Shown piece after piece: positions 8,218 through 16,228 of a stretch of DNA of 30,730 bases. Origin of the DNA: CAVOBC01 sp963693635 (GTDB lineage Bacteria; Pseudomonadota; Gammaproteobacteria; Pseudomonadales; Azotimanducaceae). How positions within the stretch are numbered: position 1 is the stretch's first letter; the number at the start of each line of letters is the position of its first letter. Location of the stretch: NCBI GenBank assembly GCA_963693635.1, contig CAVOBC010000010.1:1-30730 (forward strand). The letters are read 5' to 3'. A model generated the notes under the pieces. That model made no database searches. It saw nothing but the letters and a program-made list of their open reading frames with translations, and was not told the origin of the DNA. The position numbers were made by a program, and so were the translations under genes.

Positions 8218-10276
8218 AGACGCCATCCCAGTCAGGTGGCGGGGGTGCGGACTGATAGTCCCTGCACCTTTCGAGGAAAGCGTTGGACGGGCCGTCCTCA
8301 GGCAGAATTTCGACGCACGCGCGAAAAATCCCGGCGGCCGACTGATAGTCATGGTTTTTGTATGCCGCCAGTCCCTGCCCGAATCGATCTACCACATCTG
8401 CCATCTTGCCTGTCGTCTGATTCTTCCGCTCCAATAGCTGATAGACAGTGACGGGCTCGTTCTTGCCAACCACCCGAATCGTATCCAATTCTCTAACATC
8501 AATCTCACCCTGACATTGCGCATGCGTGAAGCTCGAGATCATGATGTCCGAGCCGTACGCTTTGTTCGCACCTTCAAGGCGAGATGCAAGATTGACCGCG
8601 TCGCCAATTATCGTGTAATTCATGCGCTGAATCGAACCCATGTTGCCAACAACCATGGGCCCCGTGTTGACGCCCATCCGGACGTACAGCGGCGGGCGGC
8701 CCTCTTCAACAAAGCGCGTTCGAAGTGGCCCGAGTGCCTTGGCCATGTCGATTGCAGCGAGGCAACCACGCAGGGCATGGTCACTCTGATCCACCGGCGC
8801 ACCCCAGAACGCCATGATCGAGTCGCCTTCAAATTTATCGATGGTACCTTCGTAACCGATGACGATGTTATACATCTCTGTCAGGTATTCGTTCAGGATG
8901 AAGACGAGTGCGCTCGGTGTCATCGCCTCTGAGAAGCTCGAGAACTTGCGGATGTCGGAGAAATACGCCGTCAGTTCACGCTCCTCGCCGCCAAGGGTCA
9001 GACGTTCTGGATCCTTCACCAGCTCTGCCACTACGGTCGGCGACAGGTACTGACCAAACGCATTGCGAATGAGTGCCTTCTGCCCGCGCTCGGACATGTA
9101 AAACGATGTGTTAATCACGACGACCGCAGCCACACTTGCCAGAACCACATAACTCATCGACACGACGAGCCCATTGACGACAAACACATAACACGCAAGA
9201 AAGAGATAGACGCCGCCGGCAAGCAGCGTCACTGCATTGCGCGGAAAGGGATTTTGAATACGGATGCTGAGCAGGAACAGCACCATGATGACGAAACTGA
9301 TCGCCATCTCCAGGGGTAGCGGTGCCGCACGCAGCGGCCCCCCTCTGAGCAATGTCGATATTGTATTGGCGATGATCTCGACACCAAAGACGTTGCCCAC
9401 CGGCGTCTCGAATTCGTCGTGCGCAACCTCCGCAACCTCACCGATTAGCGCGATGCGCCCCTCCACCAAAGAGCTGAGTTCTTCAAGCTCCTCCTCGTCC
9501 TCCATAAAAAGGATGTCGGTCGCAGAGATTCCAGTGACCTCATGCAGACGCTGCGTCCCGCCGACGCCATCACCGCGCAACAACGGATAATCAATGTAGA
9601 GATCATTGAACTGGTCAAGTTCGACCTTGATCTCTTCACCAATGGACAAAACGCCCCCCTCGAGTCCTGGCTGCACGCCGCCAAGAAACTCAGAAACCGC
9701 CTTCACCGAGAACGGCCAACTTCCGGCTTCCGCGATCTCCGGATAAATGCGCAGCCGGACGATACTCTGAGAGATAGCGCTGTTGGCTGAGATGTTCGAG
9801 TAACCCGATGTGGATACGCCAGAGAAACGATCAATGGACCGATTAACGCCGGTGAATTCATCCTGGTTGTTGAATTCCGCCTGCGACACCATCAACACGT
9901 TACCCGCTTCACGCAAAGCGCGTTCAAGCGTCGGGTCGTCGCCATATTTGCTCTTGAAGTCGAGCAGCATGTCCACGCCTATGACCTGCGCACCCATCCT
10001 CGACAAGCGATCAATCAATGTGGACAGGTCATTGCGCGTTAGCGGATAACCATCGTAATCCGCGTAAAAGTCCTCGTCGGTGTAGACGATGACAACATCA
10101 TCGGATGGCGCAGTGAGTGCGGCGTCACCGTAGACGGTGCGCAGAATCTGCCGATATGAGAGGGTCTCGTCTTCGAAAAGCGAGAACGCCTCTCGATATT
10201 CCATGATCATCGCGAGCAGGAACAGAAAGACGATTGCCATTAAATCGTATCGCTTTTGCCTCGACTCCATCGTCAT
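8195..10276 (-). CDS. CHASE2-domain class III adenylate cyclase
   Basis: This 693-residue membrane receptor cyclase makes cAMP. An N-terminal helix (about 11-26) precedes a periplasmic CHASE2 sensor (about 30-315), and three helices follow (about 322-340, 348-370, 372-392). The class III catalytic domain spans about 425-618. Metal-binding Asp are D441 (YFSDIRKFS) and D485. The adenine-selecting pair is K481 (DKFEGDSIMAF) and D559 (IIGDAVN), and the transition-state residues are N562 and R566. The catalytic set is therefore complete and predicts ATP rather than GTP as substrate. The last 60 residues look like a single TPR-type helix pair. Upstream on the same strand lie a terminator, a FecR-domain gene and a broken CHASE2 paralogue. 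The signal sensed by CHASE2 is not known. A second Met two codons in is an alternative start. Confidence 0.95.
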   Translation of the reverse strand: MTMESRQKRYDLMAIVFLFLLAMIMEYREAFSLFEDETLSYRQILRTVYGDAALTAPSDDVVIVYTDEDFYADYDGYPLTRNDLSTLIDRLSRMGAQVIGVDMLLDFKSKYGDDPTLERALREAGNVLMVSQAEFNNQDEFTGVNRSIDRFSGVSTSGYSNISANSAISQSIVRLRIYPEIAEAGSWPFSVKAVSEFLGGVQPGLEGGVLSIGEEIKVELDQFNDLYIDYPLLRGDGVGGTQRLHEVTGISATDILFMEDEEELEELSSLVEGRIALIGEVAEVAHDEFETPVGNVFGVEIIANTISTLLRGGPLRAAPLPLEMAISFVIMVLFLLSIRIQNPFPRNAVTLLAGGVYLFLACYVFVVNGLVVSMSYVVLASVAAVVVINTSFYMSERGQKALIRNAFGQYLSPTVVAELVKDPERLTLGGEERELTAYFSDIRKFSSFSEAMTPSALVFILNEYLTEMYNIVIGYEGTIDKFEGDSIMAFWGAPVDQSDHALRGCLAAIDMAKALGPLRTRFVEEGRPPLYVRMGVNTGPMVVGNMGSIQRMNYTIIGDAVNLASRLEGANKAYGSDIMISSFTHAQCQGEIDVRELDTIRVVGKNEPVTVYQLLERKNQTTGKMADVVDRFGQGLAAYKNHDYQSAAGIFRACVEILPEDGPSNAFLERCRDYQSAPPPPDWDGVFTLVEKG

Positions 10277-10581
10277 TCACCCGCTGACTATGTTGGTCAG
10301 TCTTGTGTTGATTTGTTGGCGCTGGCCTACGGCTTGTCTTCGCCGGCTGGTTCGACACCGCGTCAGGCAGCGTTGTTCATGAGGCGCTGTTCATGAGGTG
10401 GAACGGGCCACAATCATCAGCAGTCGCAAACCTTACAAAGACCCATGCGCCGCGCTACTCGCACGCATCGGATTTATAGCAGACGTTGCGGCACTCCGGG
10501 CGTTTGACTCACCGTCCCCATTACTTATCGCCGACCAAAAAAAAACCTGGGACCTGCCCGGGTTTTTTTCGTTCCGCCAGA
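10277..10581. other. Intergenic region upstream of the cyclase gene
   Basis: These 305 bp hold the terminator described separately at 10537-10569 and the presumed promoter of the cyclase. I could not identify a convincing -35/-10 pair. There is a short local repetition of GAGGCGCTGTTCATGAGG-like sequence around 10371-10398. No ORF in the stretch looks like a gene. Confidence 0.5.
10537..10569 (-). terminator. Rho-independent terminator after the FecR-domain gene
   Basis: A run of A (10537-10545) is followed by CCTGGG, a short loop and CCCGGG, then a run of seven T ending at 10569. The arms pair with one G-T wobble. Read on the minus strand it is a GC stem followed by a U-tract, just 13-45 bp past the stop of the FecR-domain gene, so it should end that transcript and separate it from the cyclase gene. 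The A-run on the other side would allow bidirectional function, although no plus-strand gene is present. Confidence 0.85.
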
Positions 10582-11514
10582 TTAGAAGTCTTCTTCAAGG
10601 ACGGCATTGTACAGCCGAGCCTCATTGTCCTTCAGGTTGGTCAACTTCAGATCACTATACGCTTGGATGAGCAGTGGTCGCATGTCGTTGTCGTCGGGGT
10701 TCTCGAGGAAATACTCCCGGTATGAATCCATGACCGCAACATGAAGGCCCTCTTGCTCCAGGAGGTCTGTCCGCACAAACACATCGTCGCCCATCGCCTG
10801 CAGTCTCCTGGCGATTTTCTTGTCTGACTTTTTGTCGAGAATCGTGAACTGGCTCTCCTTGCGCGGGTTGTAAACAATGCCGTCGTTGTCCATGACTTCG
10901 ACCTTGTAGCTGTAAGTGCCGGCTGGCATATCCGCGATCGAGAAACGGATCATCTCCGAATTCGCCTCCGCAGGTACGTCATGGGCATTCCCTTCAACGA
11001 CCAGGCGATAAGAGTATTCGGGACATGCATTCCGCCACACGAGGTCCGGATGGCTGGACGAGACAGTTATCGCCCGTATTGTCTTGACCTTATTGTTGCA
11101 CGGCTTGTCGACACCGCGACGAACGGTCGTGTATCGCTGCGCCTTTGCAAATTTGTTGGCGAGACCTTCAAAAATGCTGCCACTCTCAATCTTCGGAGCT
11201 GTGAGCTTGCCGCTCAGCTTCGTTATCCCCCCCGTTGCGACCTCGATTTCACTGTTCGAGCCGAGCGCCTGGGTTGCCCCGGTCGACTGATTGACGATCT
11301 TGCCGGATCCGTCCGAGCCTGTCCTGATCCGATAGCCCACAAATAAGTACTTGGTCCGCCTGATCGGCCGCCAGCGCGCACCTGACCGGCTGTACTCAAC
11401 TTTTCCCTCGACTTGTACCAGCTTGGCGACTGGCGGTTCGCGTGCGATCGCACCACTCGCTGCGGCCAAAAGCATGGTGATGACAAGCGCCCCAATACCC
11501 AGTAACTTAGTCAT
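10582..11514 (-). CDS. Periplasmic FecR-domain protein
   Basis: This 310-residue exported protein has a signal peptide (LLGIGALVITMLLAAASGAIA, cleavage near 24). A FecR domain follows (about 30-115), recognisable from VEGKVEYSRSGARWRPI, VGYRIRTGSDGSG and the stretch up to ESGSIFEG. A beta-sandwich-like part then runs to about 225 (PEYSYRLVVEGN, MPAGTYSYKVEV), with a helical tail (about 230-310) of TPR type. Unlike true FecR it has no cytoplasmic anti-sigma part and no sigma factor gene nearby. Proteins of this kind often accompany CHASE2 proteins. Here it lies between a broken CHASE2 gene and a CHASE2 cyclase, so a role as a periplasmic partner is plausible but is inference. The ribosome binding site GAAGGAG, 8 nt before ATG 11514, fixes the start. 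Confidence 0.87.
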   Translation of the reverse strand: MTKLLGIGALVITMLLAAASGAIAREPPVAKLVQVEGKVEYSRSGARWRPIRRTKYLFVGYRIRTGSDGSGKIVNQSTGATQALGSNSEIEVATGGITKLSGKLTAPKIESGSIFEGLANKFAKAQRYTTVRRGVDKPCNNKVKTIRAITVSSSHPDLVWRNACPEYSYRLVVEGNAHDVPAEANSEMIRFSIADMPAGTYSYKVEVMDNDGIVYNPRKESQFTILDKKSDKKIARRLQAMGDDVFVRTDLLEQEGLHVAVMDSYREYFLENPDDNDMRPLLIQAYSDLKLTNLKDNEARLYNAVLEEDF

Positions 11515-11854
11515 TGATCAATCTCCTTCAATTGATTCGTCGACCCAGACCGATCGAATCGCAGCATCTCAGAACGAATTCGGTGATGGATTATTTTATC
11601 CCCTCGATTCGCAAACGCGGCTTCACTTCGTCGGCATTTCGAAGCAGCCTGTCCCTCACCGACCTCATGAACACCATGAGACCCAGTGAACAGCGTGGAA
11701 TGCTGATCGTCATGTCTATTGTAGCTGCCGCGCGCGCCCTTGCTGTGTTGTGCATCACAAAACAGGCAATGCACCACACGCAATCTGGCAGAGCCCAGGC
11801 AGCAGACTTTGGCTGGCAGTCGCCGGAGCGTTGTATGAGCGCCGGCGGGCCGGA
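11515..11854. other. Intergenic region between CHASE2 pseudogene and FecR-domain gene
   Basis: These 340 bp contain the GAAGGAG ribosome binding site of the FecR-domain gene (11523-11529, minus strand) and probably its promoter. A TAAAAT hexamer in the AT-rich patch near 11590-11600 is a possible -10, but it has no matching -35. The small ORFs in it have no protein-like character. It may include eroded sequence from the 3' part of the CHASE2 gene. Confidence 0.45.
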
Positions 11855-12997
11855 CTACTCGGCCGTGTATTCCATCAGGATGCCAGCCACCTCGATCTCG
11901 TCATCATGTTCAAGCTTGCGCGACTTGAATCCCGTCGGCTCGCCGTTAACGAGCGGCACCTTCCCCTTACCGCCGTCGACGTGAATGATGAAGTGGCCCT
12001 GCGTGCCCAGGAGGGCCGCAAGAAACAACAGCATGGACAACGACTCGACGATCACGCTGCCGGGGCGCAGGGGTGCGCCGTTCAACAGTGTGTGCACGGT
12101 GTCCGCAATTATCTCGATACCGTACACCGGGCCCATCGGCGTGTTGAACTTGTCGTGCGTCACCTCCCACGTATCGCCGATGAAGACGATCTCGTTCTCG
12201 AACTGGAAACGCCATTCATCCCGTTCTTCCTCATCGAGGTCGGTTAGTTCCAGAACGTCAAGCGCAGACACACCCGCCTAGCCCATCGACAGGTATTGGG
12301 TTCCCGGATCAAGTTGGGGAAAGTCGATGTACATATCGTTCGACTGGTCCAGGGGCACCGTGACCTCCCCTATCGTCAGCATGTTGCCATCGAGGGAAGG
12401 CTCAACTCCCCAATAAAGGGCGAGCGCCTGGATCGCAAACGGCCAGCCATCCTTGTCGAGTGTGATCTGTGGATGGACCCGCACGCGCGCGAGATTGTCA
12501 ACAATTGCACTGGTCGGCTCGAGATTCGAGTAACCGCTGCGCGAGACGGCACGGAGGGTTTCTGTCGGGTACGTGAGCCCGTTGTAGACTTCACCGTCAA
12601 AGCTCGCCGTGGAGACCAGCAACACATTCTCGGCTGTTCTCAACATCTCGACAGTTGGCCCGTCTTCGTCATAGGAACTGGGAAAGTCCATCAGAAAGTC
12701 GAGTGCCACGACCCGCGCGCCGAGACTCGCCACGATCTCTGCGAGCCTGCCGATGTCGGTTCTGCGAAACGGGAAACTGCCATATTTGGCGTAGAGAGTT
12801 TCGTCAAGGCTGACGAGCACGCTCTCCTCGCGCAGTCGCGTCTCCGCCGGATCGCCGTAATTGGCGCGGAGAATGTGACGGAACGAGACGGTCTGGTCTT
12901 CGAGAAACGAAAGAACCTCGAAGCGCTCCGCAGGGATCGCTGCCAACAGCACGATCAGGGTCGCAAAGACATCCCATCTCTTTAGCGGATTCTTCAT
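11855..12997 (-). pseudogene. CHASE2-domain protein with in-frame amber stop and truncated FHA-like tail
   Basis: Residues 1-239 (12997 to 12281) are a CHASE2 sensor clearly homologous to that of the neighbouring cyclase (EDQTVSFRHILRANYGD here, EDETLSYRQILRTVYGD there; LGARVVALDFLMDF against MGAQVIGVDMLLDF). At 12278-12280 an in-frame TAG interrupts the gene. Translation resumes in the same frame at once with GVSALDVLELTD, matching GISATDILFMED of the cyclase. After TETPVG-like sensor sequence and a single membrane helix, the protein ends in about 50 residues resembling the last strands of an FHA domain (PLVNGEP, LEHDDEIEVAGILMEY). The central membrane helices and the first half of an FHA domain are missing. 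The simplest reading is a decaying CHASE2-FHA gene. A sequencing error or amber suppression is less likely. Confidence 0.85.
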
Positions 12998-13451
12998 CCT
13001 GATCGGTCGGTCCTCTTTTGGATTCGAATGGTGTGGTTAGGAATGGTGTGGTTACGAATGGTCTGACTACGAATCCACACGGACGCTTATGTTGCGTGCT
13101 TATGGGTCTTGACCAGCGACTTTCATTGCTCGGTTCTGTCTACGACGCCGTCAATTGTTGACGCCGGTCGACTCACCGACACCGGTCAGTTGCTCAGATG
13201 TCAACCTGGCACGCCTTCGCTCCTCTGGGAGGCTCACATGAGACGGCATCGCCAACTGATGACCCCGCTTGGTGGACGGGTCTTACTAAAACAGAATACA
13301 GCGACTCGTTTCGGCATGGATTTTGCGCCCTAGCGAGAATGATGTTTATCGGTCACAAACGCGTCTGATCGGCTATTTCGCCCACGCGTCTCGCCTGCCC
13401 CGGGCAAATCTTGTATCCTCCTGTCTCGCTCTTGCGTAGCGGGATCGTCCG
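12998..13451. other. Intergenic region between divergent CHASE2 pseudogene and yaaA
   Basis: These 454 bp hold the triple 15-bp repeat described separately and presumably the promoters of both divergent genes. I found no clear sigma-70 pair, no terminator and no ORF with protein character. Confidence 0.5.
13026..13070. repeat. Three tandem copies of a 15-bp repeat
   Basis: The unit GAATGGTGTGGTTA(G/C) occurs at 13026-13040 and 13041-13055 differing only in the last base, and a third copy GAATGGTCTGACTAC at 13056-13070 differs at three positions. A further partial GAATC follows. The array begins 29 bp upstream of the start of the CHASE2 pseudogene, in promoter position. It may be a set of regulator binding sites or simple replication slippage. 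Confidence 0.85.
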
Positions 13452-14225
13452 ATGCTCACTGTCATTTCGCCTGCCAAAACCCTCGACTTTGATTCGCCGC
13501 CCGTGACCAGGAAGCGGAGCAATCCCGACTTTCTCAGTAACTCGGGCGAACTGATCGAGATCCTTCGCGAGCGCTCTGCCGCGGACATTGCCAAACTCAT
13601 GAGTATTTCACCGGGTTTAGCACAACTCAATGCCACCCGTTACCAGGATTGGGCGCCGCCTTTTACCGCGCAAAATGCAAAACAGGCTGTGCTCGCTTTC
13701 AGGGGTGACGTTTACCTCGGTCTTGCCGCCGAGACCATGAAACCGCGCGACTTCGACTTCGCTCAGAAGCACCTGCGCATCCTCTCCGGGCTTTACGGGC
13801 TGTTGAAGCCCCTTGACATGATTCAACCCTATCGCCTTGAGATGGGCACCCGACTCGCCAACGCACGGGGCAAGGATCTCTATTGTTTCTGGGGCGACCG
13901 ACTGACAACCGCCATCTCCTCGGAGCTTGATAGTCATCGCAACAAGACGCTGGTTAACCTCGCGTCAAACGAATACTTCAAGTCGGTCCGGCCCGATTTG
14001 CTCGAGCGTTCCCTGATTACGCCCATCTTCAAAGACTACAATCGTGGTGCTTATCGTGTACTCGGCTTTTATGCCAAACGCGCACGGGGCGAGATGGTAG
14101 CCTTCATGATCCGCAATCGGATCGATCGCCCCGAGGGATTGAAGGACTTCAACGAAGACGGGTATCGCTTTAACGTCGACTACTCGAGTCAAGCCGAGTG
14201 GGTTTTCACGCGCAAGGCGAGTTGA
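13452..14225 (+). CDS. yaaA: Peroxide stress protein YaaA (DUF328)
   Basis: This 257-residue cytoplasmic protein matches the YaaA family over its whole length: N-terminal MLTVISPAKTLDFDSP, FRGDVYLGL (about 84-92), HLRILSGLYGLLKPLD (about 107-122), QPYRLEMGT, and the C-terminal NVDYSSQAEWVFTR. In E. coli YaaA lowers free iron and limits oxidative damage during hydrogen peroxide stress. It is also described as a DNA-binding fold. The ATG at 13452 is the conserved family start. The TGA stop (14223-14225) is followed in the same frame by the next gene. No OxyR site could be identified by eye upstream. Confidence 0.96.
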   Translation: MLTVISPAKTLDFDSPPVTRKRSNPDFLSNSGELIEILRERSAADIAKLMSISPGLAQLNATRYQDWAPPFTAQNAKQAVLAFRGDVYLGLAAETMKPRDFDFAQKHLRILSGLYGLLKPLDMIQPYRLEMGTRLANARGKDLYCFWGDRLTTAISSELDSHRNKTLVNLASNEYFKSVRPDLLERSLITPIFKDYNRGAYRVLGFYAKRARGEMVAFMIRNRIDRPEGLKDFNEDGYRFNVDYSSQAEWVFTRKAS

Positions 14226-14267
14226 GCGTCCGCCATCGTTTCGCGCCTTGGCATTCTGGTCAATCCC

Positions 14268-15221
14268 ATGTCGGGAAGAGACGTGCGACGCGTCGCTGCT
14301 CGGGCCGCGACGAGTACGCACCTTGCGAAACAAAACACCGTTCGTCGAATCGTCGTTTCCGCGCTGGCCGCAGGTGTGGACGAAATCGTCCTCTGCCGGG
14401 AACCATTCCGAATCAGTGAAGGGGCCGTCGCGGATCTGAACGCGGGTGAGCACGTGCGTTTCATCGAGATTCCATTGACTCACACCGATGCAGACACCGC
14501 TGCGATCGCCACCCAAATGCGCGAAGCAGGTTGTCGCGCCGTCGTTGCTCTCGGCGGCGACGGTACAAATCGGGTGATCGCAAAAACATGGCCAGACGTC
14601 GTCGTCTTGCCGTTGTCCACCGGCACCAACAATGTCTTTCCGGTCATGATCGAACCCTCGGTTGCCGGCCTCGCCGCCGGTCTGGTTGCGGCCGGCAAGG
14701 TTGACACCGAGACCGTCACCTCACGGGTCAAGGTTCTGCGTGTCAGCACGCCTTCGGGTTCGGACTGCGCGCTCGTTGATGTCGTCGTCCTCGCGGAGAA
14801 CCGACTCGGCAGTTTGCTGCCGCCAGCGCCCGAGGACATGAAGCGGCTCCTGCTTGCGCGTGCAGAGGCTGCTGCCATCGGCCTATCGCCTATCGGCGGC
14901 TATCTTATGCCCTGCCGCGCAGACGATGATTTCGGCGTGGACGTCGCGCTTGAGGGCCCGGCCACTCACCGTCTCAACGTCCCCCTATCCGCCGGGTATC
15001 ACCGCACGGTTCATGTTCACCGCGCGGATCAACTGGCCATCGATGAGCCCCAGACACTCCGTGGTCCCTGCGTCCTCGCCTATGACGGAGACCGGCGGAC
15101 GCTGCTTGCGGAGGATGAGGCGGCCGTGGTCACTCTCCGACGCGACGGACCTCGGGTCATCAACGTCGACCGCGTGTTCGCGGCGGCCGTTGAAAACGGC
15201 GCTCTCGCTCAACCGGCCTGA
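14268..15221 (+). CDS. AcoX-like ATP-NAD kinase family protein
   Basis: The protein has the NAD kinase/diacylglycerol kinase fold signature VVALGGDGTNRV (about 92-103) and the AcoX-type PLSTGTNNVFP (about 115-125). Length and pattern fit the COG3199/AcoX group, whose reaction is proposed to be ATP- or polyphosphate-dependent NAD phosphorylation but is poorly tested. The first ATG, 14268, lies inside the conserved N-terminal motif: codons 14244-14267 read RLGILVNP, expected in a complete protein. The true start should therefore be further upstream, yet between the yaaA stop and this ATG there is no ATG, GTG or TTG in frame. Only CTG, ATT, ATC or GTT codons are available. Translation may begin at a rare start codon or depend on yaaA translation. 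It is downstream of yaaA in a likely operon. Confidence 0.82.
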   Translation: MSGRDVRRVAARAATSTHLAKQNTVRRIVVSALAAGVDEIVLCREPFRISEGAVADLNAGEHVRFIEIPLTHTDADTAAIATQMREAGCRAVVALGGDGTNRVIAKTWPDVVVLPLSTGTNNVFPVMIEPSVAGLAAGLVAAGKVDTETVTSRVKVLRVSTPSGSDCALVDVVVLAENRLGSLLPPAPEDMKRLLLARAEAAAIGLSPIGGYLMPCRADDDFGVDVALEGPATHRLNVPLSAGYHRTVHVHRADQLAIDEPQTLRGPCVLAYDGDRRTLLAEDEAAVVTLRRDGPRVINVDRVFAAAVENGALAQPA

Positions 15222-15331
15222 CCGTTTCACGAGGCAAACCATGCCATCAAGAGGCCACCCAGACCGGTTACCCGACAATCTGACGAATGCTAAGATTGCC
15301 CGCCCTTTTCCTTCAGGCTCCTCCAACAGCC

Positions 15332-16228
15332 ATGATCCTCGTGACTCCCTTGCGCACACTGACAAGGACCTTGCTCATCGCGGTCCTTGCCAGCTCCACC
15401 GCCCACACAGCCCGCGCCGCGAGCCCGGATTCTGCCGAAGAACTGGCAACCAAGACACTGGTCTGGCCGGACGGCACGCGCTACGTCGGCGGCGTCGTCA
15501 ACAAACAGCGCAGCGGCAAAGGCACGATCTTCTGGCAGGACAGAACCCGCTTTGTCGGCCAATTCGCGAATGACAAAAGGAACGGACCTGGCATCATGAT
15601 CCTGCCAGATGGGACTGTGTACAACGGCTTCTTTCAGGATGATGAACTCGTGGATGGCCCGCCACGTGACACGAAGAAACTTCCGGAGTCGGTTCCATCA
15701 GATGCCACCCTGACAACGCGGCTTACTGCCGTGACACCATCGTCTGGTGAAGCGTCGGTAAAAACGCCCACCGACGAGCCGACGCCGATCACCGCGACAA
15801 CGACGCTCGCAATCCTCACCGCACCTGTGGTTCAAAATGCGCGCGCGACGCTCGCCGAGCGCCTCCCGGTTGTCACGCTGACTGATGATGTGCGTCGGGA
15901 GATCACCGAGACCGTCAACCTGTGGGCCGCTGCCTGGTCCGAACAGAACGTGCCCCAGTACCTCGCCAACTACGCGTCTGGGTTCGCGGTGCCCGGAAAC
16001 CAGGCACGCAGCAAGTGGGAAGTAACCCGGCGTACCCGGATAACCCGACCCAGGTTCATCGAACTCGACATCCGTTTTGAAAACTATCAGATCGTTGCGC
16101 CAAGCGTGGTGGAAGTTCAGTTCAGGCAAACCTATCGGTCAGATCACTACAATGATGTTACCGATAAAGTTCTGCGCTTAGAGAAGACAGATGCTGTGTG
16201 GCGAATTATCCAGGAAGGAAGTCTTTGA
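15332..16228 (+). CDS. Exported MORN-repeat protein with NTF2-like (Cds6-type) C-terminal domain
   Basis: I chose ATG 15332 because it opens directly on a signal peptide (LLIAVLASSTAHTARA, cleavage near 29). An upstream in-frame ATG at 15287 would add 15 residues in front of it. Three MORN repeats span about 44-110 (WPDGTRYVGG, WQDRTRFVGQF, LPDGTVYNGFF). A low-complexity Thr/Pro/Ala linker to about 180 follows. A C-terminal SnoaL/NTF2-like domain (about 185-298; NLWAAAWSEQNVPQYLANY, FRQTYRSDHYNDV) is of the kind found at the end of Cds6-type L,D-transpeptidases. No catalytic domain is visible. A role in the cell envelope is likely but unproven. The TGA stop overlaps the ATG of the next gene (TGATG), so the two are coupled. 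Confidence 0.85.
   Translation: MILVTPLRTLTRTLLIAVLASSTAHTARAASPDSAEELATKTLVWPDGTRYVGGVVNKQRSGKGTIFWQDRTRFVGQFANDKRNGPGIMILPDGTVYNGFFQDDELVDGPPRDTKKLPESVPSDATLTTRLTAVTPSSGEASVKTPTDEPTPITATTTLAILTAPVVQNARATLAERLPVVTLTDDVRREITETVNLWAAAWSEQNVPQYLANYASGFAVPGNQARSKWEVTRRTRITRPRFIELDIRFENYQIVAPSVVEVQFRQTYRSDHYNDVTDKVLRLEKTDAVWRIIQEGSL

Noticed and set aside
10582..11514. Anti-sigma factor of a FecIR-type system
   Set aside because: The protein is exported, lacks the N-terminal cytoplasmic anti-sigma part, and no ECF sigma gene is adjacent.
12278..12280. Pyrrolysine insertion at the amber codon
   Set aside because: No pyl genes or methylamine methyltransferases are in the window, and the neighbouring sequence loss points to ordinary decay.
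12296..12985. 229-codon plus-strand frame opposite the CHASE2 pseudogene
   Set aside because: The minus strand aligns with the neighbouring CHASE2 sensor; the plus frame is its shadow.
13026..13070. CRISPR array
   Set aside because: The repeats are directly adjacent with no spacers and no cas genes are present.
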